Assembly: GCA_963707075.1 (NCBI GenBank)
Contig: CAVPOX010000006.1
Location: 184,482 to 248,481, forward strand
Direction: 5' to 3'
From: CAXMQZ01 sp963707075
GTDB lineage: Bacteria; Acidobacteriota; Thermoanaerobaculia; Multivoradales; JAHEKO01
Length of the DNA: 64,000 nucleotides
Made by a program: the position numbers and the translations under genes. The notes beneath the pieces were generated by a model, which was given only the letters and a program-made list of their open reading frames with translations, ran no database searches and had not been told where the DNA came from. Position 1 is the stretch's first letter, and every line of letters begins with the position of its first letter. Of this stretch, positions 43,061 through 51,226 are shown in pieces.

Positions 43061-44335
43061 CTACTCCTGCCGCAGCGCCTCCATGGGAATGGGCACCTCG
43101 TAGAAGCTCGCCGCCGCGCCCATGCCATCCTCACAGCCGTCGGGCGGTGTCGTACAAACCGATCGCGTCCCCGAGCATTCAGCGGCCCAGAACATCCAGC
43201 CGAGCATGCCGTGGCTCGTGCCCGCGCCGTTGGGCAGCACCGTCTGCACGAACTCTCCGGTCTGGCTGGGGTGCTGCAGCGACCGGCTGAAGTCCACACA
43301 CTGGGCCACCGGCTTCCTGCCGGTCAACCACAGACTGCCGGTGAACCGGGCCGGCGCCAGGGGCGGTATCGGCGGGTCGTATTGCGGCTTGCCATCCACG
43401 TGTTCCTGCCAATGGCTGATCGCCTTGGCCGCGTCCTCCTCCCGTGGGGGCACCATGGCGTTGGCGTAGTCGAGCACCGGATCGGAGGGGTTCAGCCAAT
43501 CCCGCGTGGCACGCTCCGTGAGGGCGATCAACCAGCGGTCGCCGGCCGCCAGGTCGATGGTCAGCCGTGCCGCGTGATTGCTGCCGGTCGCGTCGTAGGG
43601 ATGCACGGAGCGATAGGCATCGATGAACGCTTGCAGGCCGTCGAGATCGGGATTCCGGTTCTCCTCGTAGTCGATCTCGATGCCGACCCCCAGAGCCCCG
43701 GCCACCGCCGCCGCGTTGAGGCCCAGCTGCGAGGGATCTATCCCCAGCGCCTCGGTCCACGCCTCCGTGTAGGTGATGCCGCCGATCGACAACATGACGC
43801 GGATTCCCCTGTCCTTGAAGTAGTTCACCACCTCCTGGGTCATCCCGATCGGCAGGCCATCGACCGTCCGCTCGTCGTTGGTTCCCTCCAGCAGCCGCAA
43901 GGGATGGACGAAGCTCAGCACCACCAGGTTGACGCTCGGCCGTCCGTCGCCGCGGTCGATCAGCCAGTGGTTCTTCTGGTCGAACTCCACCATGTCGCGC
44001 TCACTGGCCCAGGTGCAGTAGTCGTTACCGCAATGCCAGGCCCCGAAGATGGCGATCAGCTGCGGATCCACATCGCCGCCGCTACCACCACCCGGATCGC
44101 CACCCGGATCGTCACACGGGCCCAACGAGGTCCAGGGATAGCCCCGGTCGGGCAGGTCCCGCTTGGTCGCCTCCTCACTCACATAGGCGACTTCCTGGTA
44201 CTGCACCTCGCTGCCTGCCAGGTAATAGGTCTGGCGCTTCCACTGGGGCAGCTCACTGCAGTCGTAGGCCTGCGCGGTGCCTGCAAAGAGCGCCGTCCCG
44301 AGCGCGACGACGCCAACGAGGGTGCGTAGCTTCAT
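43061..44335 (-). CDS. Secreted GH18-like (chitinase-fold) protein, copy B
   Basis: A 424-aa exported protein of the same length as copy A (29841-31115) and identical to it over long stretches. Signal peptide ending in GTAQA, then YDCSELPQWKRQTYYLAGS, a Gly/Asp/Pro linker, and the barrel with VMLSIGG, GIEIDYEEN and MLGWMFWAAE. As in copy A, the catalytic-strand motif keeps only the last aspartate and the glutamate of D-x-x-D-x-D-x-E. GGAGGAT precedes the ATG. Both copies are followed downstream (convergently) by small duplicated genes. Confidence 0.75.
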   Translation of the reverse strand: MKLRTLVGVVALGTALFAGTAQAYDCSELPQWKRQTYYLAGSEVQYQEVAYVSEEATKRDLPDRGYPWTSLGPCDDPGGDPGGGSGGDVDPQLIAIFGAWHCGNDYCTWASERDMVEFDQKNHWLIDRGDGRPSVNLVVLSFVHPLRLLEGTNDERTVDGLPIGMTQEVVNYFKDRGIRVMLSIGGITYTEAWTEALGIDPSQLGLNAAAVAGALGVGIEIDYEENRNPDLDGLQAFIDAYRSVHPYDATGSNHAARLTIDLAAGDRWLIALTERATRDWLNPSDPVLDYANAMVPPREEDAAKAISHWQEHVDGKPQYDPPIPPLAPARFTGSLWLTGRKPVAQCVDFSRSLQHPSQTGEFVQTVLPNGAGTSHGMLGWMFWAAECSGTRSVCTTPPDGCEDGMGAAASFYEVPIPMEALRQE

Positions 44336-44530
44336 GGCAGATCCTCCCGCATCAGTTTGAAGAGTCCGAACGTCTCTTGTTTATCCTAACCGGTGCCGCG
44401 GGTCAGCGCCTGGATCACGGGGTCGTCGTGGGTGAATCGGTTCCCTGGCTCGCTGGCTTCGGATCCAGGTGGGTGCGAGAATGAGATCTGCGGAAGGCCG
44501 AAAACACCCGGATGTGAAGGGAGTCCCCAG

Positions 44531-45465
44531 ATGACCGGAGGGCAGGGGTACCAACCGAGGCTCGGGAAGCTCTTTTGCCTGCTACTTGTGATTGCGGTGC
44601 CGGCGCTGGGCGAGTCCGCAACCGCGCCGGCGGAGGATCTGGATCGGCTCTTGGGGGCCATTCTGGGACCCTCGCCTCTCGAGGAGAACCTGCGCCAGCT
44701 GACCGACGAGATCGGTGGCCGGGTCGCGGGTAGCGAGTCGAACCACCGCGCGGTGGCAGCGACAGGGCCGAGGAGATTGTCGTCCTCGGGGCGCATCTCG
44801 ACTCCTGGGATCTCGGTTCGGGGGCTCTCGACAACGGCGCCAATGTGACCCTCGTCATCGAGGTGGCCCGCGCCCTGACAGCCCTCGGCATCCAACCGCG
44901 CCGCACCCTCCGATTCGCACTCTGGAACGCAGAGGAACAGGGCCTCTGGGGTTCGGCCGACTACGTCCGGCGGCATCGCGCCGAGCTCGATCGCCACCTC
45001 GCCTACCTGAACATCGACGGCGGTACGGGTCCAGTGCAGGGGTTCGCGGTGGCGGGTCGGCCGGAGATCGAAGCAGCCGTGCGGGAGATTGTGCAACCGC
45101 TGGAGGAGTGGGGAGTCACCGAGCACCTGCTCGATATCTATGGCGGCTCGGATCACGTCGACTTTCTGCTCGAGGGTATCCCCGTGCTCGATGCCAACCA
45201 GCCGGAAGCCAACTACCTGCCCAACTACCACGCCTCCTCGGACACCTTCGACAAAGTGTCCGTGCGTGAGCTCAAGCTCAACACCGCGATCATGGCAGTG
45301 ACCCTCCTGGGAATCGCACAGCGCGACGAACCCCTTGGAAAGCGACTCGACCGCTCCGAGCTCGAAGCGCTGATCGAGGGGACCGACTTCGTCGACTCCC
45401 TGAAACTCGCGGGAATCTGGGACGACTTTCAGAACGGCAGGCGAGGCCGCGCCCCGAACCCTTAG
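44531..45465 (+). pseudogene. M28 aminopeptidase with internal deletion and frameshift
   Basis: ATG 44531 begins a signal-peptide-bearing N-terminus (LFCLLLVIAVPALGESATA) and the family start LEENLRQLTDEIGGRVAGSE. Homology then jumps to EEIVVLGAHLDSWDLGSG in another frame. The middle, including any PA-type insert, is missing by comparison with usual M28 enzymes of 450 residues or more. The 3' part keeps all metal ligands: H and D in GAHLDSWD, D in ALDNGAN, NAEEQG, NIDGG and NYHASSD. A product from an internal start (44845 or earlier) could exist but would lack the N-terminal domain. Confidence 0.8.
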
Positions 45466-45652
45466 GCGGGGGCCTCTCCAGCGCAGCCTGCGGCAGTCTC
45501 AGATCTCTCCATAGAACTCCCGGCGCCCATGCTCCCAGGGCCCTTGTGAGGAGGTGACCGTGGGGGAGGGCAAACGGGAACCTTCTCGCCGCTCGAGCGT
45601 AATACCAACAGTTCGTGTCCGATCAGGTTCATCGCTGCTGAAGGGGGCTGGA

Positions 45653-46450
45653 ATGCATCGAATGCTTTCGCACACTGCCATTGTGGGGTTGTCCATGGCC
45701 CTGCTGCTGACAACCCGCGCCATGGCCCACGAGGGCGAACACGGCCAGGGCGAGGTCATGTTGATCGCGGCTGTTGCACCGGGGAGCGCGGCCGAAGCGG
45801 CCGGACTCGTTGCCGGGGACCGCATCCTCGACTGGGACGGAGAGAAGCTCACCACCCAGCGCGAGCTCGAGGTCTTTCTGGGTTCCCACCATCCTGGTGA
45901 GACGATCCTCCTGACTCTCGAGCGCGAAAGTGGGACCGTGCAACGACCCCTGACCTTCGGCACGCGGCCCGATGGGGGCCCCTCGATCGGTATCTCCCTG
46001 GGCGTCGCCGCCAGCAACCCTGCAGAGAGCGAGGTCGAGGGCTTCAGCCGGGCCGAATGCCTGGACTGGGTCGACGAGGTGTACCAGATGGCCTCCGTGA
46101 CGCAGGAGCTCGGCATCGATCTCTCCGCCGAGATCGACGGCATCCGCGAGTGCATGGAGGACAACACCCAACGCATGGCCGTGCCGATTCCCCAGACCTG
46201 GTGCGACAACGTCTTCAAGATCCATTGCTCCGGACTCGATTTGCTCGCCGAGATCGGGGATGCACTGGTCGCCCGCTGCGAAGAGGAGCTGAAGACCACT
46301 CCTGGCGTTGATCTCCACGGTAGTCCGGCCTGGAACACCTGTGGTGAGCAGAAGGTCTTCGATCGATACTCTCGCCAGGGACAGATCAGCGACCTGCAAG
46401 CCTGCCGGGACATCTTGCTGGAAGAGTGTGGGGCGGACCGTGTCGACTAG
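45653..46450 (+). CDS. Exported PDZ-domain protein
   Basis: A 265-aa protein with a signal peptide (AIVGLSMALLLTTRAMA) and a PDZ domain at about residues 30-105 (VAPGSAAEAAGLVAGDRILD, then GETILLTLER). The C-terminal half is helical and Cys-rich (AECLDW, IRECMED, WCDNVFKIHC, CEEELK, CRDILLEEC). No protease domain is seen. The open frame extends further upstream, but the ATG at 45653 starts the signal peptide. The PQQ-propeller gene begins 11 nt before its end, so the two are coupled. Confidence 0.75.
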   Translation: MHRMLSHTAIVGLSMALLLTTRAMAHEGEHGQGEVMLIAAVAPGSAAEAAGLVAGDRILDWDGEKLTTQRELEVFLGSHHPGETILLTLERESGTVQRPLTFGTRPDGGPSIGISLGVAASNPAESEVEGFSRAECLDWVDEVYQMASVTQELGIDLSAEIDGIRECMEDNTQRMAVPIPQTWCDNVFKIHCSGLDLLAEIGDALVARCEEELKTTPGVDLHGSPAWNTCGEQKVFDRYSRQGQISDLQACRDILLEECGADRVD

Positions 46451-47717
46451 GCGGCTTGCCGCGATCGTGTTCGCCCTGACGGTATGTTCGTGTCTGCCGG
46501 CCTCCAGGGCCGTCGCCGATGGGCCGGTCGCACCCTCCTGGACCCAGTGGGGCGGGCCGACCCGCGACTTCCGGGCCCCGGCCGGCCGGCTGGCCGCGGA
46601 GTGGCCGGAAGGAGGGCCGCAGACACTCTGGCGCCGTTCCATCGGCGAGGGACACTCGGCCGTGCTGTACGAGGATGGGCGGCTCTACACCATGCATCGG
46701 CAGGGAGAGGACGAGATCGTCCTGTGTCTCGATGCCGCCACCGGCCAGACGAACTGGGAGACACCGTACACTGCTGTATACGACGGCCTCAGGCAGTACG
46801 GTAGCGGCCCGCGCTCGACACCCCTGCTGGTCGGAGACCGGCTCTTCACCGTCGGCGTCACCGGACGCATGCTGGCTCTCGGCAAGCACGACGGCGAGAT
46901 CCTGTGGAGCGCGGAGCTGTGGGGAGAAGAGCTCGGCGGCAATCACCTCGGTCACGGGTATGCCTCGAGCCCGCTGGCCTTTCAGGACACAGTGATCGTG
47001 CCGGTCGGTGGCGAGGGTGCCTCCATCGTCGCCTTCGACCAGAGCAGCGGCACGATCCGTTGGCGAGCGCACAGCTTGCGCAACAGCTACTCCTCCCCGA
47101 AGCTGCTCACGCTGGCCGGCAGGCTGCAGCTCGTCGTCTTCATGGCCGAAGAGCTCATAAGCCTCGACCCGGAGACGGGTGAGCTGCTCTGGAGCTGGTC
47201 CCACGCCAACCAGTGGGGGCACAACATCACCATGCCGTCGGTGGACGAAGACGTTCTGTTCTTCTCCTCGCCGCAGGCGGGAGCTCGTGGACTGCGGATC
47301 GTCGCCACACCGGATGGCTTCGAGACGCAGCAGGTCTGGTCGAGCCGGCGGATTCAGTTCTACCACGCAGCCACGGTCCAGGATGGACGGTGGGTGTATG
47401 GCTCTACCGGCCTCACCTCGCCCGCCTTCATGACCGCGGTCGACATTCGGACCGGGGAGACGGCCTGGAAGAAACGGGGTTTCGGCAAGGCCAACTGCAT
47501 CGAGGCTGACGGCAGGCTCATCATCCTGGACGAGAACGGCGTGCTCTACCTTGCCAGGGCGACCCCGGATGATCTGGTTGTCGACGCCCAGGCACAACTG
47601 CTCGATCGCTATGCCTGGTCGGTGCCGACGATTGTCGACCAGACGATGTACGTACGCAATCAGGGTGAGATTCTGGCGGTCGATCTCGGGCCGATCGCCC
47701 CGCCGCAGAACACCTGA
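46440..47717 (+). CDS. Exported PQQ-type beta-propeller protein
   Basis: A 425-aa protein starting at a GTG that overlaps the PDZ gene. A leader (AAIVFALTVCSCLPASRAVA) is followed by PSWTQWGGPTRDF, the W-x-x-x-x-G-P start typical of PQQ-like outer-membrane or periplasmic propellers, and repeated blades such as CLDAATGQTNWETP, GKHDGEILWSAEL, FDQSSGTIRWRA, LDPETGELLWSW and VDIRTGETAWKKR. Enzymatic residues for a PQQ dehydrogenase are not apparent. Close coupling with the PDZ protein suggests a shared periplasmic role. Confidence 0.8.
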   Translation: MSTRRLAAIVFALTVCSCLPASRAVADGPVAPSWTQWGGPTRDFRAPAGRLAAEWPEGGPQTLWRRSIGEGHSAVLYEDGRLYTMHRQGEDEIVLCLDAATGQTNWETPYTAVYDGLRQYGSGPRSTPLLVGDRLFTVGVTGRMLALGKHDGEILWSAELWGEELGGNHLGHGYASSPLAFQDTVIVPVGGEGASIVAFDQSSGTIRWRAHSLRNSYSSPKLLTLAGRLQLVVFMAEELISLDPETGELLWSWSHANQWGHNITMPSVDEDVLFFSSPQAGARGLRIVATPDGFETQQVWSSRRIQFYHAATVQDGRWVYGSTGLTSPAFMTAVDIRTGETAWKKRGFGKANCIEADGRLIILDENGVLYLARATPDDLVVDAQAQLLDRYAWSVPTIVDQTMYVRNQGEILAVDLGPIAPPQNT

Positions 47718-47731
47718 ACGATCCACCCGCA

Positions 47732-47815
47732 TGCTGCAGGGCCAGATCGATGATCTGCGGACCTGCAGTCGGGTTCTGAGCGACACGGAAGTCGCTTCGT
47801 TGGCAGGGCTCGGGG
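47732..47815 (+). pseudogene. 3' fragment of a LamG gene
   Basis: The frame reads MLQGQIDDLRTCSRVLSDTE and VASLAGL, matching the closing KGQIDDLRIYSRVLSAPEV of the LamG gene at 28985. Only this last strand remains, 14 nt after the PQQ gene. Confidence 0.7.
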
Positions 47816-47830
47816 CTCAGCTCACGGACG

Positions 47831-48091
47831 CTATCCCTCGACGAAGAACTGAATCGTGTCGGGCCGCACGCCGTCGTACTTCATCGCCGCCGCCGCCTCG
47901 TCTGTCTTTAAAGCCTCTTGCCAGGTCTCGAGGTCGGGGGTCTCGACGATCAGCCCGATCCGGTTCGAACCCTCCGGGTCCCGGAAGGTGCGAACCGTGA
48001 TGCCCAGCGGCCCGAACAGTTCCTCGCGCTTGGGTGAAGCGAGCCAGTGTTCTACGTCATCGACTTCGTGCAAGACCATCAACGTCATCAT
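47831..48091 (-). CDS. Small alpha/beta-barrel-type protein (ABM/DUF1330-like)
   Basis: An 86-aa protein: MVLHEVDDVEHWLASPKREE, then GITVRTFRDPEG, IGLIVETPDLETWQEAL, and a final strand. The alternating strand-helix pattern and size suit a ferredoxin-like dimeric alpha/beta barrel such as antibiotic-biosynthesis-monooxygenase or DUF1330 proteins, but no catalytic residues can be named. GGAGG stands 7 nt before the ATG at 48091. The first 18 codons and ribosome site recur at the head of the chimeric pseudogene at 50229. Confidence 0.6.
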   Translation of the reverse strand: MMTLMVLHEVDDVEHWLASPKREELFGPLGITVRTFRDPEGSNRIGLIVETPDLETWQEALKTDEAAAAMKYDGVRPDTIQFFVEG

Positions 48092-48251
48092 TGCGCTACC
48101 TCCTTCTGTTGGTGGACGCGACTCTAGCACCGGAACCGCCTCGGAAAAGGCAAGCCTGGCTGAAAAGCCAGAGACGCAAGGCTCCCCCGGCCCTTGTTAG
48201 TATAGGTGGCAACACAAGCGCAACGATTCGACCCAAGTTGGACATGGAGAC

Positions 48252-49700
48252 ATGACCGACATACCCGCGTGGGTGAGAGTGCTGCGGCACACGGGGCTGG
48301 CTGCAGCCGCGGTGCTGCAGCTCGCCTGCGTCATCCCCGCGGTCAGCACCCCGGAATACCCGAACACCTGGCCGGCTCTGGAAACCGTGCCGTCCGGTAC
48401 CTGCGCCGACGTAGCCGGCACCTACACCAATTCGTCCCTCAGGCAGGACCCGGAATCCGACCAGGTGCAGTTGCTGAAGACCATCCTCGGGAGTCTCGCC
48501 TACCAGGGCTCGTACCCCAGCATGGTTCATCTCGCGCAACCCGATACGGGCACGCTGGTCATCACGGGATTGAGCGAGAAGGGTACCGTCGTCCGCCAGG
48601 AGTTGTCCGTTGCGCGGGGGACCCTGGAGTGCACCAACGAAGGTCTCCAGATCAAGGTCCCCTCGGAGGTCCACCCGTCCGACGGTGGCGGCCTGTCGCG
48701 GGTCTTCCTGAGTCGAAGCACCGACGGCTCCCTCATCCTGAGAGACGTCGACAAGGCGATGATGGGTGTCTCCGGCATCCTCATTCTCAGTCACGTGCGA
48801 CGCTGGTACCGTTTTCCGGTCGCTGCAGAGGTGCCCCCGTCTCCGGTCGAGCCGCTTCCCGAGCGTCTCGCTGCTGCCGAAACCGCCGTGCTGGAAGTCG
48901 GTGAGGACTGCCGCAAGAAGAGCTGCCTGCAGCGTCTCCTCGAGATGGACAGCCGCACGCTGGTCTACAACCAGCGCTTCGACCCGGATCTCGACACGAT
49001 GCGACTGCCCCCGGGCCGCTACCGCTTCGAGATCCGGTTTCCGAAGGACTCCTACTATTCCCCCATGGAGGGGACCCTGACCGGGGGCCGGCATCACCTG
49101 TTGCGCAGCGAGGAGTGCAAGGGCGACTCCTTGCCCGTCGAGTGCCCGTATCGCACGGACAAACGGTTGCTCTGGCTCGAGGAGCAAGGCTCGGGTGCGA
49201 TCGCCGGTGGCAAACCGTGGTGGAACGAGGTCACCTACCGGGAACACGCTTCCCCCATGGTGATGGAGCTGCCCAAGAGACAGTTCTGGACGGGAGAGTC
49301 CCGGACGGCGCGAGAGCTCAGCTTCCATGAGGACATCTGCGACGGGGTTTTGATCGACCGAGCGACGATCAAGAACGACCGTGGGAAGGTCGGCACGAAC
49401 AGCCCCTCCGGGGAAGCCCGGATTGTCAGGTTCATTGTCAAGCTCTCGTTCTACAACCGGGGTGACGGTCCCCGCTTCGTCACTCCGCGGCTGGCGATCG
49501 TGCACGACGGCAAGGAGGTCCTGGTCATGGAGGGCCCGCGGCAGAAGGTCGACAGGCAAACCATCGAGACCGTCACCCTACGCTCGGACGGCCTGCGCGA
49601 GGAGCCCTTCCTGGCCTCGCTCGCCGCCGAGGCCCCGCCCGTCCTGCGACTGGCTGTGGCGGTCGACAGTGCTGTTCAGCCGGAGACGTCGAGGCGCTGA
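48252..49700 (+). CDS. Large lipoprotein of unknown family, paralogue B
   Basis: A 482-aa protein with a lipobox ending in LQLAC (Cys26), then VIPAVSTPEYPNTWPAL. It aligns end to end with 27008-28450, sharing GTLVITGL, RQELSVARGTLEC, IKVPSEVHPSDGGG, SHVRRWYRFPV and FYNRGDGPRFVTPR. A TAGTAT hexamer at 48198 is in the place of the TATAAT of the paralogue. No known domain. The conservation of both copies argues that they are functional. Confidence 0.72.
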   Translation: MTDIPAWVRVLRHTGLAAAAVLQLACVIPAVSTPEYPNTWPALETVPSGTCADVAGTYTNSSLRQDPESDQVQLLKTILGSLAYQGSYPSMVHLAQPDTGTLVITGLSEKGTVVRQELSVARGTLECTNEGLQIKVPSEVHPSDGGGLSRVFLSRSTDGSLILRDVDKAMMGVSGILILSHVRRWYRFPVAAEVPPSPVEPLPERLAAAETAVLEVGEDCRKKSCLQRLLEMDSRTLVYNQRFDPDLDTMRLPPGRYRFEIRFPKDSYYSPMEGTLTGGRHHLLRSEECKGDSLPVECPYRTDKRLLWLEEQGSGAIAGGKPWWNEVTYREHASPMVMELPKRQFWTGESRTARELSFHEDICDGVLIDRATIKNDRGKVGTNSPSGEARIVRFIVKLSFYNRGDGPRFVTPRLAIVHDGKEVLVMEGPRQKVDRQTIETVTLRSDGLREEPFLASLAAEAPPVLRLAVAVDSAVQPETSRR

Positions 49701-49742
49701 AAGCGATTTACACAGAAGTCGACCCTGCAGGCGATGATCGCC

Positions 49743-50229
49743 TCACCCGAGGGGCAGGCCGCCGCGTCGGGCCAGGTAGGCAGCGAGGACGGCTCCACTC
49801 GTGGTTCTCGCGCAGGTCGATCACCCGGGTGACGCCTGCCTCCATGAGCGCCTCCACATCCTTGCCGGTCAGCGGATTGCGACCATGAAGCACCCGGTGG
49901 TCGAGTTGCCGAAAGCCGAGCTTCGGGAGGGTCGGTTTGGCATAGACGAGCTTGTGACGCAGGTCGTGGAGACCGTGCGCTGCCCGCTCGATGCGCTCCC
50001 GCTGGTGGAGGGCCGCGAGCCAGCGTTCGGGAAAAGCCGCCGAGATCGTTCCCCCGACGTCCTTGGCGGTCTCGACCCACTCCAGGAAGCCTTCGCCAAC
50101 TCCGGGAACCGGGTCGTGAGGCGCACCCAGAATGCCCTCGGCGACCGCCAGGGCCATGCCGGTGGAGGGGACCTTGTTGGGCGAACCGAGCCAGTGCTCG
50201 ACGTCGTCGACTTCGTGAGAGACCATCAT
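49743..50229 (-). pseudogene. Chimeric remnant: ABM-like start, ADP-ribosylglycohydrolase and phosphatase pieces
   Basis: Three unrelated pieces share one frame. It starts MMVSHEVDDVEHWLGSP, copying the gene at 48091 along with its ribosome site. It continues TGMALAVAEGILGAPHDPVP and KDVGGTISAAF, typical of ADP-ribosylglycohydrolases. Then GRNPLTGKDVEALMEAGVTR and VIDLRENHEW match the start of a dual-specificity-phosphatase fold. The phosphatase then loses its C-x-x-G-x-x-R loop; after a frame change GAVLAAYLARRGG, the helix that normally follows that loop, reads to TGA at 49743. ADP-ribosylglycohydrolase next to such a phosphatase is plausible ancestry. Confidence 0.7.
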
Positions 50230-50342
50230 CGTTATCAGCGCGCTACCTCCTTCTCGGTGTGTGGACGAGACTCCAGCACCGGAGCCGTCCCGGGGGGGCT
50301 GCTGGTAGGCTGGGAGCGAGGAATCGAGAAGGAGGTACTGCC

Positions 50343-50801
50343 ATGCGTCTACCCAGCCGCACCGAGGAAGAAAACAAGGCCATCGTTCGCGAAACGCACG
50401 CGGCGCTGGCGAGAGGTGACTTCGAGGCTTTCAAGGCGGCGATCGGGCCCAATTACGTGCGCCACTGCCAGGCGATGCCACCAGGGCTGCAGGAGCTCCA
50501 CGGCACGGAAGAGTTCTTCGGCTTTCTCGAGGAGTGGCTGGCCGCGGTGCCGGGCTACACCGACACCCTGAGCGAGATGATGGCCGACGGCGACCGGGTC
50601 GCCTATGTGTCGACCATGAACGGGGTGCAGACCGGGCCCCTTGGTGACCTGCCGGCCACGGGCAAGGAGTTCACGTTGGTCAATCTCATCATCCAGCGGT
50701 TGGCAGACGGCAAGATCGTCGAAACCTGGGTGAGCTGGGACAACGTGGCCTTCCTTTCCCAGCTGGGGTTGATGCCCGAGCCGGGTTCGGGCGCCCCCTG
50801 A
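50343..50801 (+). CDS. SnoaL-like protein (ester cyclase type), intact copy
   Basis: A 152-aa protein with a SnoaL/NTF2-like cone fold expected: THAALARGDFEAFKAAIGPN, HCQAMPPGLQELHG, FFGFLEEWLAAVPGYTDTLS, DRVAYVSTMNGVQTG, LPATGKEFTLVNLIIQRLAD and a W-V-S-W-D end. Such proteins are called ester cyclases or limonene-epoxide-hydrolase-like, but activity is untested for most. GGAGG precedes the ATG by 7 nt, and the upstream GCTGGTAGGCTGGGA also precedes the damaged copy at 28570. Three damaged copies lie at 28570, 29788 and 31213. Confidence 0.8.
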   Translation: MRLPSRTEEENKAIVRETHAALARGDFEAFKAAIGPNYVRHCQAMPPGLQELHGTEEFFGFLEEWLAAVPGYTDTLSEMMADGDRVAYVSTMNGVQTGPLGDLPATGKEFTLVNLIIQRLADGKIVETWVSWDNVAFLSQLGLMPEPGSGAP

Positions 50802-50888
50802 TCAAAGGCCTGTTCCGGGTCGCGCCACCCTGGAGTCCCCTGCCACGCGCCGGGGTACCAGGCTATGAATCGTTGGCTGATCCATGGC

Positions 50889-50987
50889 CTAGAGGCGCGA
50901 GGACGCGCGGCGCAGCTCCCGGGCCTCCCGCTCCCGAACCGTTTCGACATCCAGTGAATACGTGGCCTTGATTTTGGCGGTAGGCAT
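50889..50987 (-). pseudogene. Ribbon-helix-helix antitoxin N-terminal remnant
   Basis: ATG at 50987 starts MPTAKIKATYSLDVETVRER, the ribbon and first helix of a CopG-type antitoxin, but the second helix is replaced by an unrelated short tail and stop at 50889. No toxin gene follows. A 26-bp palindrome lies directly upstream and is probably its old operator. Confidence 0.6.
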
Positions 50988-50989
50988 AC

Positions 50990-51015
50990 TCCAAGAGTAT
51001 GGCCATACTCTTGGA
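50990..51015. promoter_or_regulatory. 26-bp perfect palindrome, probable antitoxin operator
   Basis: TCCAAGAGTATGG is followed at once by its exact reverse complement, 2 nt upstream of the antitoxin remnant's ATG. The rest of the 50802-51226 gap shows no gene I recognise. Confidence 0.65.
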
Positions 51016-51226
51016 CGCCGTGAAGGCAGGCGAGTCTCCTGGAAACACACCTCGCTTCGACATGGACGGATTTGCGCCGAGAATTCTTGCATGACGGGCT
51101 GGGGCGCAGCGCCGGCGTCTTCAGGCTCGAAGCGAATGTCTGACAACTCCTGACACAATAGCGGCCTAGAGTTCTGATCGGAGGGCGGCCAGGCCTTGAC
51201 GACAGGCCCGGTCGAGAGTCCGAACC

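Noticed and set aside
27000..50800. Integron-like array of gene cassettes
   Set aside because: Many small accessory genes and toxin-antitoxin modules suggested this, but genes point both ways and I found no consistent attC-type inverted repeats or integrase.
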